DNA from: Symsagittifera roscoffensis
Lineage: Eukaryota; Xenacoelomorpha; Acoela; Convolutidae
Length of the DNA: 64,000 nucleotides
Reading direction: 5' to 3'
Assembly: GCF_963678635.1 (NCBI RefSeq)
Contig: NC_087066.1
Coordinates: 266,201-330,200, forward strand
The translations under genes and the position numbers were made by a program. Below are positions 38,420 to 48,369 of the stretch, piece by piece (the first letter of the stretch is position 1; the number at the start of each line of letters is the position of its first letter). The notes beneath the pieces are model-generated. The model was given only the letters and a program-made list of their open reading frames with translations. It was not told the origin of the DNA and did not search any database.

Positions 38420-38990
38420 TCTAATCAACACTATAAGTAGGGCTCAATAGTTGTACGTAGGGATCATTGGTTATGCATGGAGTCCATTAGGGATCAGTAG
38501 GGATCACTATTAATTTATAGGGATCATTGATTGTAGATGGGGATCTAGTTAGACATATGTATCATCAGTCATGCAATTTTTATAATACGTACGGATCATT
38601 ACTTATGCATTGGGATCATTGCTTAATTATAATTATAGGGATCATTGTGGATCAATATTTGTACTTGGGGAGCATTGGTTGTACATGGGGATCATTAGTT
38701 ATACATCACTTATAAAACGAACGGATCACTAGTTATGCATAGGGATCATTATTTATACAAAAGATCATCGGTTATAGATGAGGATCAAAATTTAGACAAA
38801 AAGATCATTAGTCATGCGTCGGGTATAAGACTTGTGGATCATTAGTTATGCAAAGAGATCCTTGATTATCCAATGGGATTATTAGATATATGTAGGGATC
38901 TATAGTTGTACATAGGGATCATTGTTTGTACATAGGGATCATAAGGTACAAAATGTTCTTGCTAGTGGTCAATAGAGATCATCTGTTTGT
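38420..38990. repeat. Minisatellite B, unit 3
   Basis: Third copy. Relative to units 1 and 2 it lacks about one repeat near 38690, consistent with slippage. Confidence 0.8.
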
Positions 38991-39109
38991 AATGATTTTA
39001 TTTTTGGCGGACAGTAAGTGAGAAAAATTTACTGAAAAAATTTTGAAAAGAAATGCCGAATTTTTTTTTGAAAAAAAAACAACTTTAGGCGCAAAACATT
39101 TTTCGCGCA

Positions 39110-39245
39110 AAGTTTAGACATTGGGATCATTTGGTAGACATAAGGATCAATAGGGATCATTAATTTCACATAGGGATCAATAAAAATAAATATCTCTACA
39201 TACGCAGCATTAGGGATCATCTATACCCAATGACCCTTCTAGGGA
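39110..39245. repeat. GGGATCA motifs beyond the array edge
   Basis: After unit 3 breaks off, six or more further GGATCA motifs with the same spacing style occur up to about 39245. The minisatellite was therefore probably wider than the 5.4-kb unit, or this is the rearranged end of another unit. Confidence 0.55.
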
Positions 39246-39257
39246 TCACCACCCCAC

Positions 39258-40222
39258 CACCGATCCCAGTGACGTGAATCTATACTACTATCTGAACTTG
39301 AATTATATTAATATCTGAAACGCAAACACGTAATTATTCATTCAATTCCACGATATCTGCCTGGAGCCACACAACCTAAACAGCACCGAAAAGCGCCCTG
39401 CAAATAAACACATACCATTTGCGCACGGCCGACACATTAAATCCAACCAGAAAAAAAAGTAAATAATTTGAACTAAAATTAGGGAGCAGCTTTTTTTGGT
39501 GTTATTCTTCACGAAAAAATATATCTTACTGAAAATGGCATGCACAATCTGCATTTTTAAAGTTTTTTTGATTTTGATTCTGTTTAACCTACCGTTTCTT
39601 AATTTGAAGAGCTTCCTGAACATCAAATTAGACATCAATTTGTGATAGTTTCAGCAAGTGATGTCACTTTAAAAACGATAAAGAGATAAGATTCTAGCAG
39701 CTTAGTGAATTTAAGATAAACCTGTCCTCTGCTCCAGCAACACACAGCTGTTCAAGTTTCAGCTCTAGTCATGAGTATGCAGCTTAAATAATTTAGTCTA
39801 AAAAAAGCTAGTTTCTTTAATCAAGAATATTTAGCGGTACGTGTTGACAATATTAAGTCGGCTAGGTTAAGGTTGAAAACTGTTGATAAAAATTAAGATT
39901 GAAAACGCAAAAGGCGAAAAAAAGATAACTAGATAGTAACTATGAATCAATTTTTTTAATTATAGGACTACCAAGATTATCATTTGTAACAAACATCTGC
40001 TATGTTTTTGATAAAATGTTCCTTTGTTACGGTTAATTCTACTTAGTTACAAATAAGATATGTTTAAAAAGTGAATTAATCTCTAAGTTAAAACATTAAA
40101 AAAGTGAACGGTCATTCTCTCCGTCGGAGAGAATGAAGATAACAAGGTCATATCTAAATTAACCAGTTAAGAAACTTTAAAACTAATTAAATGAAATAAG
40201 ACGAATAGTAAGATTCGCAACA
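39258..40222 (-). repeat. Candidate 3' LTR region of the second Gypsy element
   Basis: AT-rich, no gene. Read on the minus strand, the sequence after the downstream ORF runs CACTAAGGGGAA then TGTTGCGAATC, which looks like a polypurine tract followed by an LTR start at 40222. The left LTR edge is not determined because no matching LTR exists at the other end. The 98-codon minus frame at 39342-39638 is not supported as a gene. Confidence 0.35.
40113..40135. other. 23-bp perfect palindrome
   Basis: CATTCTCTCCG, one T, then CGGAGAGAATG. The 11-bp arms are perfect. It lies in the putative LTR of the second Gypsy element and could be an RNA hairpin or a binding site. Confidence 0.6.
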
Positions 40223-40232
40223 TTCCCCTTAG
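40223..40232 (-). other. Candidate polypurine tract
   Basis: On the minus strand TAAGGGGAA directly precedes TGTTGCG. This is the arrangement expected for plus-strand priming at an LTR edge. A longer purine run (GAGAGGGAGAAAAAGGG) lies near 40288-40302 but is not followed by TG. Confidence 0.35.
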
Positions 40233-40517
40233 TGGGAAAAAAAATTAAATTAATAAGCGCCATGATACATAACATGTTATCTAACCCTTTTTCTCCCTCT
40301 CGAGAAGTCCAACAAGGATTGAAAATTAAATACTGTGCAATATCACAAATGAAATTTTAGTGCTCCGAAGGAATGACTGGATTAGAAAGGATGATATAAT
40401 TTCTAATTCCGGCGGATTATAATCCCTAGTTATAAGAAGGTAAACTCTAACTGCGCTGAAATGAAACACTAGTACGATATAATGACTAAATGTGAGTTTT
40501 CAAGTTTTTGATTTAGT

Positions 40518-41330
40518 TTAGCTGTCCCCTTCCATGAATTTTTCTAGCTCAGCGTTAAAAATTTCACTGTCTAAGTCGATGAAGTTGTCGAAATTGTTCA
40601 CCGCATCTCTCCGGGATTCGTCAGTAGAGGCGATGGAGAATTGATCAGGGGATGAAGGGTACGCTGGGCCCGGTGCACGGTCCTCCGGTAGAGTGTCGCA
40701 AATGTGAGTCTGGTTCTCCGAGGGTTTCTCTCTGAAGGTTAGAGTGGGGATTCCCGAGCTTTCGCCTTCGTCCAGAGATATAGGGTTATTCGCGGAGCCT
40801 GGTTGGTTTTCGCACTCGTCTATAATATCTATGTAATATCGCTTACCATAGAATTGTGGGGGACCAACATTTCGACTTGAACGTCTTAATTTAAATTCGT
40901 TACCGGTGGTAGTAATTTCCTTGGGATGTCTTTCCTCACTATTTGCACTTTCGTTAGAGGAGTCCTCTATCTCAAAGACTGGAAATTCCACCGGATTTTC
41001 TCCTTCCAATGCTTTTGATGAATCCGAAGGAATGTTTGGGCCCTTTGTTGTCGTAGCGGTAGAAGATTCGCCAGGTGTGTGTGAGGTAGATTGAGGTGCT
41101 GGCTTTATACTAATTGGGCATTCCGCTGTATCTGTAGATTGAAGTTGTTCGTCTAAAATCTCAGATTTTATATTAGTTTGATATGTTTGAGGAGCTAATG
41201 GTGGGGAATGGTTTTCGTTAAAATTGAGGTTATCTGAAATGAAGCGTTTTCGTATCATTTCTCTGCATGGAAAACCTCCCGCAATCCGTTCCCAATCACT
41301 AATGTCCGACGTATCCGACGGAATAAACAT
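40518..41330 (-). CDS. Downstream ORF of the second Gypsy element, unknown function
   Basis: 270 codons, starting with ATG 7 nt after the UGA of pol and in a different frame. The product is acidic and rich in Ser, Pro and Glu. Segments such as SLDEGESSG and DSSNESANSEER suggest disorder, with one more ordered patch at about 10-35 (DWERIAGGFPCREMIRKRF). It has no signal peptide, membrane span or zinc motif, so it is not an envelope protein by sight. The tight spacing suggests termination-reinitiation or frameshifting from pol. It could also be the pol C-terminus displaced by a frameshift. No function is assigned. Confidence 0.6.
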   Translation of the reverse strand: MFIPSDTSDISDWERIAGGFPCREMIRKRFISDNLNFNENHSPPLAPQTYQTNIKSEILDEQLQSTDTAECPISIKPAPQSTSHTPGESSTATTTKGPNIPSDSSKALEGENPVEFPVFEIEDSSNESANSEERHPKEITTTGNEFKLRRSSRNVGPPQFYGKRYYIDIIDECENQPGSANNPISLDEGESSGIPTLTFREKPSENQTHICDTLPEDRAPGPAYPSSPDQFSIASTDESRRDAVNNFDNFIDLDSEIFNAELEKFMEGDS

Positions 41331-41337
41331 GGATTCG

Positions 41338-44300
41338 TCACCTGCTGTTCGAAGTCGAGGCTTTATTTCGGTTTCGCTTCGGTTTGTTGAATTTAGTAGG
41401 TTGTCTCGTTCCTCTAGATCTGGTGGTGACCGGGGTGAAAGACTCTGTGTGTCGTCCTGTCCTAGTGTCTGGTTTCTGCGTCTGTTGTGTCTTCGCTTTG
41501 TTTGTCTTTCTTGGACCTACTTGTAAATCACTGTTAGAAAAAGAGGGAAATGAGATATTTCCTTTGAATGAACGAATTGTAGAGGATTTAGACTTTGGGA
41601 TGGCGATGTCCGATTTTCTAATGATTTTTCCGTCGGATAGTTCAACCGTGGATTTTGTTGAGTTTATTATTTTCTGACCTAGTTGTTTATAGAAGGGATT
41701 TCCGTTTATACTTCCGTTGGTTTTTCGTAGTAAATTACCTTTAAACGGACTGTTTAAGGCCACTCGAGAAGATGAAGGTTTTGAGGTTGTTGGAAGGTCT
41801 GAGTCGTAGCCTTTCTCCAGTGGTGACTGATTCTTTTTCGGTATTAGAAGGTCTTTGTACCCGTCCTCTATCCGATCGTCAGCATTCCAGTCAAGGGCCC
41901 TTTCTCTGCTTAAGATCGACTTCCCTTTGTCTAAAAATCCACCGGATAATTTATTAGATGCCAATTGCTTCCAGATCGTGTTCGGTTTTCTATTAAAGTG
42001 TATTTCGAACGGTGAGCATTTTATTTTTGATTGGAAGGAAGATCGTAAATTCCAAATGATTTTCGAAATGGCAATTTGTAATGTAGGTTTTTGTTGTTCC
42101 AAAGACATTGCTAATAATTTGATTTTTACAGTATGAACAAGTTTTTCTACAAGACCGTTAGAACGATGATCCCCAACTGTACAAAATATTAATTTGATAT
42201 TAAGAGAATTGCAAAACAATTTAAAATCCTGACTAGTAAAACAGGATGCGTGGTCAACACGAATGGAATTAGGAATCCCATGGAGATAAAAATAATCTTG
42301 AAGGAATTCAATTACCGTGTTTGATGACGTTGAAGAAGTAATTTTTGCTGATGGGAATTTTGAAAAACGATCTATACATAATAAGATGTATTTATTGTTT
42401 CCCCAGTTGTTATCTAATGGACCGGCAAAATCAAGGTTTAATTCCTCATTTGGTTCAAATAAAGTGGGGAGTTCGCTAATTTGTGTAGTTGGTATGATGC
42501 TTTTTATATTCTTACCAGTTTGAGTGCATTGTGTGCAATTAATCCCGTGGAAATAAATTTGTCGGTTTATATGTGGCCACCAAATATATTGTGCCAGGTA
42601 TTTCATACCGAATTGGCCAGGGTGTGATTCGTGTAAAGTTTTTAGAACGGCGTTTCTAAGTGTAAACGGAATAACCAATTTTCCATCCATATATAATAGT
42701 CCGTCGGGTTCATGGAGGTCTTTCGAAAATTGGTGTAAGTAACGGGAATTTGCGTTGATGTTTTCTACTTTTTTCTGTAAAGCTTTCACAATTGGGTTTA
42801 ACATCTCATCATCTTCCGTTAATAAAGCAACCAACTTTGCATTGAATAAAGTATTTAAATCCAAAGGTCTTTCAGGTAACTTGAGGTTTTCTCGAAATTT
42901 GGTTACTAACTTTTTGTGCTCTGAGGAAATTTGGAAATCAATAGAGACCTGTATTCCGGAAGTGGAAGGATTTACTACAATTTGGTTATTCGACATATTT
43001 ACACTATTTATAAGTTTGAAATCCGAAGGATTACTAATTAAGCTACTATTAATAATTAAAAAATAAATAAAGGCTGAATTTGATAGAAGGATTTTAGTAG
43101 AATCTGTGCTTGAGAAATCCGAGGGAATACATTTAGAGTTACAAAATTCTGTTCTATAGTGTTTTTGATTGCAGATTGAGATGGAAGAATTGACGAAATT
43201 CAATGCTGTAATTATTACGTGATTTCGTAATTTCGTGTACTGGGAATTTTCCGAAATTGAATTAATTGAATTACGTAATGGATTTTCATTATCCAAAGGA
43301 TTGAGTGCATTATATATTTTTTTGGTAGTTGCAACTACGAATTCTTCGTCGTAATGGGATGGGGAAATTGCTTTACCCGAAGGATTTCTTGAAATTAGAT
43401 CGGTAAAACCCATATCTTTTCCCGCTAAATGTTTGATGGTAAAATTGAATGGTAGAAGACGATCTACCCATCTTGTCAATCGGCTATGGTACGTTTTGTT
43501 TCCGTGATTAGGTGACAGAGCGGAAAGGAGAGCTTTGTGGTCGGTAATAATTTCGAATTCGGAACCGTAAAGATAATTTTTGTAATGTTCCACCGCCCAT
43601 ACAACTCCTAATAACTCTAATTCGTTTGTTGAATATTTGGATTCATGAGGATTTAAAAATCTTGAAGCAAATGACACTGTTTTCCAAACGTTTTCATGGA
43701 GTTGTTCGAGGGATGCACCTAACCCATTGTGTGAAGCATCGGTTTTTACTCTCGTGGACTTTTTTACGTCGAAGTGTGTGTTTTCGGTAAGATTTACTAT
43801 TTCTGATTTAATCTTATCGAATGCTTTTGAGTGATCTTCATTCCAAAGGAAAATTGACTTCTTGTTTAGAAGAGGTCTAAGCGGGCTTCCGAGGGATGCT
43901 AAATTTGGTACAAATTTAATGTACTGATTAGTTGACCCGAAGAATGATCTTAATTCTTTTAGATTCTTTGGAATTGGAATATCTTTGATTGCCTTGGTTT
44001 TATCGAATAATGGGGCGATTCCGGATTTCGATATTTTAAAACCGAGCCATTCAATTTCTTTTTGGAAGAATTTGCACTTCGACCATTTAACTGCGAAATT
44101 GTAAGTGTCTAACGTTGATAAAATTTTGTAAACGATTTTCTTGTGATCGTTAAAACTTCCTTTGGAAGCGACTAATATATCGTCGAGGTAGCAATTTGTA
44201 AAAGGAATGTTTCCCAAAGTTGAGTCCATGACTCTCTGAAACTCGTTTGGCATATCGCCGAGTCCGTAAAAACCCGTTAAAAATTGATAAGTGCCTGTTA

Positions 44301-44907
44301 TATCTCCGCCGACTAGACTAAAGTTGCATTGGCTGCTAGTAAAATTGTCCAGTGCGAGTTGACTATATGCGTTCTTTAGGTCTAGGTTTGTAAACCATAC
44401 TTCTCCGGCGGAATTGTCCGAAATTTGAGCCGCCACGTTATCAACTAATTCGTGTATATTAGGCATCTGATATTTGTTCTTGTATATTTGTTTGTTGATG
44501 AATTTTGAATCAAGGGCTAGCTTTATCGATTTGTCTTTTTTACAAGTAATAACTATCGGACTAATAAATCTGTCCTCGTCACAGTTTTCTAATTTTTTGA
44601 TGTGTCCTTCGGATTTAAGCCTGTATAATTCTGTTTTTACTGAGTCTAGTAAGTGTAAAGGGACCCTCCTGCCTTTTAGTTGAATTGGCTTTAATGGTTC
44701 ATGAAAATGTGTTATTTTTGTTTGATTCTTTATTTTTCCAATCCGAAGGAATAGTTGTTTGAAGGTTTTTCCAATCATTTTTATTTCATTATCTATGTCA
44801 AGTGAAATAACGGAATTGATAAACTTACAAGTTCTCTTGTTGGTGAGTGTTGTGTATTGTTTTTGTGAAACTTCGATTCCGACTTTTGGTAAATTGTCAT
44901 TTCCCAA
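41338..44907 (-). CDS. Pol of second Gypsy element: RT, RNase H, integrase
   Basis: 1,189 codons without interruption. The frame starts with TTG and continues a deleted upstream region, so no true start is visible. Residues 1-20 look like the end of a retropepsin (LGNDNLPKVGIEV). RT follows (FTNLDLKNAYSQL, then CYLDDILVAS: YLDD rather than YVDD). RNase H shows TDASHNGLGA, ELELLGVVWAVEHYKNYL, TDHKALL and TDLISRNP. Integrase has an HHCC module (about 760-800), D in LDFAGPL, D in VDHASCF and E in GLVEKL, with exactly 35 residues between the last two. A basic, Ser/Thr-rich tail contains a strand-rich SH3-like segment (STVELSDGKIIRKSDIAI). The enzymatic core is intact although the element is defective upstream. 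Confidence 0.9.
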   Translation of the reverse strand: MGNDNLPKVGIEVSQKQYTTLTNKRTCKFINSVISLDIDNEIKMIGKTFKQLFLRIGKIKNQTKITHFHEPLKPIQLKGRRVPLHLLDSVKTELYRLKSEGHIKKLENCDEDRFISPIVITCKKDKSIKLALDSKFINKQIYKNKYQMPNIHELVDNVAAQISDNSAGEVWFTNLDLKNAYSQLALDNFTSSQCNFSLVGGDITGTYQFLTGFYGLGDMPNEFQRVMDSTLGNIPFTNCYLDDILVASKGSFNDHKKIVYKILSTLDTYNFAVKWSKCKFFQKEIEWLGFKISKSGIAPLFDKTKAIKDIPIPKNLKELRSFFGSTNQYIKFVPNLASLGSPLRPLLNKKSIFLWNEDHSKAFDKIKSEIVNLTENTHFDVKKSTRVKTDASHNGLGASLEQLHENVWKTVSFASRFLNPHESKYSTNELELLGVVWAVEHYKNYLYGSEFEIITDHKALLSALSPNHGNKTYHSRLTRWVDRLLPFNFTIKHLAGKDMGFTDLISRNPSGKAISPSHYDEEFVVATTKKIYNALNPLDNENPLRNSINSISENSQYTKLRNHVIITALNFVNSSISICNQKHYRTEFCNSKCIPSDFSSTDSTKILLSNSAFIYFLIINSSLISNPSDFKLINSVNMSNNQIVVNPSTSGIQVSIDFQISSEHKKLVTKFRENLKLPERPLDLNTLFNAKLVALLTEDDEMLNPIVKALQKKVENINANSRYLHQFSKDLHEPDGLLYMDGKLVIPFTLRNAVLKTLHESHPGQFGMKYLAQYIWWPHINRQIYFHGINCTQCTQTGKNIKSIIPTTQISELPTLFEPNEELNLDFAGPLDNNWGNNKYILLCIDRFSKFPSAKITSSTSSNTVIEFLQDYFYLHGIPNSIRVDHASCFTSQDFKLFCNSLNIKLIFCTVGDHRSNGLVEKLVHTVKIKLLAMSLEQQKPTLQIAISKIIWNLRSSFQSKIKCSPFEIHFNRKPNTIWKQLASNKLSGGFLDKGKSILSRERALDWNADDRIEDGYKDLLIPKKNQSPLEKGYDSDLPTTSKPSSSRVALNSPFKGNLLRKTNGSINGNPFYKQLGQKIINSTKSTVELSDGKIIRKSDIAIPKSKSSTIRSFKGNISFPSFSNSDLQVGPRKTNKAKTQQTQKPDTRTGRHTESFTPVTTRSRGTRQPTKFNKPKRNRNKASTSNSR

Positions 44908-44930
44908 GATGTTTCTTTCATGACCTTGAG

Positions 44931-45229
44931 TTAGAAAGAAGTGGCATTCCTTGTGTGACCTACATTAAAATGATTAAAAGATTTGTTGGAAGAATATCCG
45001 CTGGATTTAAAAGTACTCGTCATCTTTATGTGGTTTGTAATTCCTTTTTCATCAGTCAGAGCTACGTTTAAGGCTTCTAGTGGCGGTAATGTTTCCGTGA
45101 GAAGTTTCCGTTGGATATCTGAATTCTTCATGTTATTTATAAAAATATCTCTAATCCATTCATCTTCTCCTGTGGGAATGTTACATGTTACTCTAAATAT
45201 TTTAACTTTAAAAACGCAAAATTATGTTG
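44931..45229 (-). pseudogene. Gag C-terminal remnant of the second Gypsy element
   Basis: The minus frame upstream of pol encodes a gag-like C-terminal helix region (WIRDIFINNMKNSDIQRKL, then LPPLEALNVALTDEKG) and ends at a decayed zinc knuckle in which the cysteines are not retained (HFNVGHTRN). About ten codons later the frame changes and the tail of the protease begins. Most of the protease and its DTG/DSG active site are therefore missing by internal deletion. Upstream of about 45229 the frame is closed, so the gag N-terminus and 5' LTR are also absent. Confidence 0.6.
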
Positions 45230-46016
45230 TACCTTGATACCTTGCAAACAAAAAAGATGTGAAATCATCGCGCTAGAAAATATTCCGAAAATTATCCCGC
45301 CGGTAGTTCTTGAGCTACTTTTTTCTTACGTTTCATCAATTAATTGGCAGCCGGCAAACTTCCGTCTGGAATTTTTTCTTCGATTGATATGAACTAAAAT
45401 TTTCTTCAATCATATTCTTCCACAAAAACAAATTTAATTTAGTCAGTATTCGAAAAAAACATAGCGTCTCAAAAAACGACATCTTTTAAACTATTCAGTT
45501 CTTAGGGTTATATTATTCATGGATTTTTTCAAAGAATAGTGACTTGCATTATTCTTAGTCGAAACCATTTACTCAGATTCGCCAAGGTAATTCAACAGAT
45601 ACCTTAAAAATTTTCCTAGCGAGGAGCAAAAGCATTAGTCAAAATGTCAAAAACTGGACTTTTACTAAGCGCAGAAATGCGGTTTCTCTGACACAAAAAA
45701 GAGTAGTCACTTATGCTGGCATATAAACCAAAACTTTAATTCCATTCTTGACTGCTACATTTCGAGAAAGGAGAAAGCTTACGAACGAAGGTTCAAAAAT
45801 TGTTAGAAGCATGAAAACAGCCTTTCTTCCTAAATCAATAGCAATTCCCCTTCTAAAATTGTTCTGTAGCTGCTAATGCGAGCAAAATCAGTCAGTGGCT
45901 ACTTTGTATTGAGTGCTGAATCACAAGCTTGGGCTCTTTTCATGAAGACTGAAAAAAAAATCGCTAAATCAAAAAACCAGCTCTTGCGTTGTGAGTTGAA
46001 ATGGAAGATCTAACTC
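45230..46016. other. Unassigned AT-rich stretch
   Basis: No open frame of interest, no RNA gene and no repeat shared with the rest of the window was seen. It separates the truncated second Gypsy element from the inverted-repeat element. Confidence 0.5.
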
Positions 46017-46713
46017 ATAGAGTAATTTCAGATAGGATACACCGTCTGCTCGTCACGCTATCTTATTTTCGGCCGGTTAGATTCGTGCGACTTCTTAGTC
46101 TAATACCGATCTCAATCATACTCTTATATCTCTTAGTCTCAATAGATCTAGAGTATACTGGTTTTGTTACGAGTCGGTCTCTTGGAGAAAGCAACTAAGT
46201 TGTAAGTTAAATTCTAACCTCTCTGGTGCTGAAATGACAGGTAGTTTCAGCTTTTACAAATAAGTTTGATGGAGTGTGATTGGTTAGTCTTTAGTATTTT
46301 ATAGGGAAAAAATATCTACTTTATGAACAATAATAAATTATAGTTTGGATCTGGTTCCTCCCATCCGTGGTTTACAAAGTTTTTTGTTCTTTGACTTCTA
46401 TTTTTAATGGAGGATGGATGATGATCATTTGTTTTTCGCGAGCACCATTTCTATTCCGTACTTGGAGGACGAAGCTCCAGACAGCTGGAATCGTAGATAA
46501 CATTCTGTCGTTCAACAATGACTGTGACCGCCTACAAAAACGATCTGATTTCCCAATGGTTTGTTATGAGCGTTTGTCCTTGTTCGGCGGAGAACTGACT
46601 GTGTTTCTTTTCTTGGAAATGGCTTGAAGATTGAGTTTGGAGGGAATGCCTTGTTACTCGGACCTGTACGTATACTTGAACATCGAGGTGGTCATTGGTC
46701 TCATTCAATGAAG
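46017..46713 (+). repeat. Left inverted repeat arm
   Basis: Starts ATAGAGTAATTTCAGATAGG and ends CATTCAATGAAG. It is about 85-90 percent identical by eye to the reverse complement of 62456-63171, with several small indels. The outer ~190 bp are best conserved. Confidence 0.85.
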
Positions 46714-47640
46714 GTCCTCTTCTGGTGGGTTAGGCCAGGAGTGGGGGTATGATTTCATGCTGGTTTTTTGAGGTGTCCCGTTTTGTGCTAACGTTTTATG
46801 TTGTTTTGTTTTTGGTTTTTCTTTTACTTTGGTTGTGTCTTTTTCTCAAAAATCGTATTGTTTTTGGTTTGGGTTTGTTTTGTGACATTTTGGTGTTTTA
46901 TTACCTCTTTCTTAGACTTGGTAATAGTTTTCAAAAGAATAAATTATCCATCTTTAAGCTGGTTTAATTTGGTTTGGGTACCGTGGGTTTTCTTTTCTTA
47001 GTCATGCCGTTAGTTTGTGGTTTATGGTGTTTAGTAAGCTGCATTGGTTTTTTTGGTTATTATATAATTCCTTTCCAAAGTGGTTAAAGAAAAATTGGAA
47101 ACTTGTTATCGCTTGTTTGAGTTGTTGTTAGTGAAAGTTAAAACTTGAAATTCTCTATTTTAAACATTTCGTCGTGGGCGAGCTGTTTGGATAGAATTCT
47201 TGTGCGAGTGAAAATTAAAAGAATTGTCTTTCAAAAGATTAGTACTGCTGTCATTGGTATAAATTTACTACTGGAATAAATAAATTTAGTACTTTGTGGG
47301 GGTTGAAATTAGTAAATTATATTGATTGTATTTTAGATTTACTACATTGGGGAAAATTTTATAGATTGATTAACTACTGTGGGGAAAAAGTTTTACTGCA
47401 TCTTTTAGTGCGATATGTTAATAGAAGTTTATAGTTTATGAAAAAGGTTCGAATTATTGATTGGTTTTTCAGTTTGTAGATGATCGTGATCTGAAGTCTA
47501 AAGAAAAAGAAAAAACATTTAATAAAGAATGATTAGTTTTATTTCAAATTTGTTAGTTTTAATTCACTCAATTCATACTTACTTATTCATCGGGAGAGAA
47601 TCTATGAGGGAAAACATCGTGGATGGGATCAGATGTGGTT
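46714..47640. other. GT-rich stretch inside the left arm
   Basis: Plus strand strongly enriched in G and T with long T runs. The open frames are low-complexity (Phe/Leu/Val) and not convincing. No domain was recognised. Confidence 0.4.
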
Positions 47641-47667
47641 AATAGAACATGCGAAGGATGCTTTTAG

Positions 47668-48008
47668 TCTGAAGTTGTGGCCAAAGCAATTGGAGTGCCT
47701 AAATGGTTTTTAGTTCTTCAGTGCCAAAGGAAAAATCTTAAGGTATGTTTTGGATTAAGTTAAAAAGCTTGTGACTATAATTAGTATTGTGTATTAATTC
47801 TAAAACTGGTACTTTGACAGGTTGAATGTATCGATGATGGGGTTGCCATGATGGTGTATGTAAGTCAAAGTGATTTTGTATAAATTTATAGTAGGTAAAA
47901 ATATGTGTTTATTTAGTTTTTAACATGATGTCGTGTGAACAGTGCAAATCACGTTCTTTGGGTGTGAGGAAATGGAAGGTTAGTGAAAAGGCTTCAAATT
48001 ATTCGTAA
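47668..48008 (+). pseudogene. Weak candidate spliced gene fragment
   Basis: Three short stretches are open in one phase and bounded by good splice signals: exon 47668-47742 after TTTTAG, intron 47743-47820 (GTATGT...GACAG), exon 47821-47859, intron 47860-47942 (GTAAGT...AACAG), exon 47943-48008 ending in TAA. Both introns are about 80 nt and both junctions are phase 0. The predicted peptide (about 60 residues, starting SEVVAKAIGVPKWF) matches no family I know. It may be chance, a captured gene piece or a fragment of a longer gene. Confidence 0.2.
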
Positions 48009-48369
48009 CATGATTCATAAGCTTGAGTGTCACAAAATGCTTCTGAAATGAAGTGATCATGTTTTTTATCCATTGAACTGAGTGTGAATAGAAAAGGTGT
48101 TAGCAAATCGGTCGTCTTCGAGTAATCGATCCTGGTTAGGTCGGATGATATTATGATCTTAGTGTTTGATGGAATATTCGTTAGCTCGGGGTGCAGTGAA
48201 CATTTTTCATAGCTTTTTGTAACCTACATGTGTGAATTGTCGAGATGTTAGTGATGTAGTTAGTCTAAAAAGATCGTTTTTATTTTTTTTGTTTCTTGTG
48301 GTGTGTTAATGAGTGGTAAACAAAATGAGTTTCAAAAGTGATCATATGATGCCCAATGGAGTGTAGGGA

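Larger units (their letters stand above)
35301..39057. repeat. Tandem 5.4-kb repeat, unit 3 (truncated)
   Basis: Third copy. It carries the uninterrupted target site (CCCAGGAAAG then ACATAAAG at 37931-37948). It follows unit 2 through the GGGATCAT minisatellite and stops matching at GAAATGCCGAA near 39057, just before the TATTGATCCC sequence that opens the 315-bp duplication in the other units. The array therefore ends inside a unit. The downstream DNA is AT-rich and still carries scattered GGGATCA motifs. Confidence 0.88.

Noticed and set aside
1-39057. rDNA spacer or 5S/splice-leader repeat
   Set aside because: Tandem structure with subrepeats suggested it, but no rRNA, 5S or leader-like sequence was found in any unit.
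39342-39638. 98-codon minus frame as a host gene
   Set aside because: Begins with ATG but is low-complexity, Lys/Phe/Ile-rich and unsupported by splice or promoter signals.
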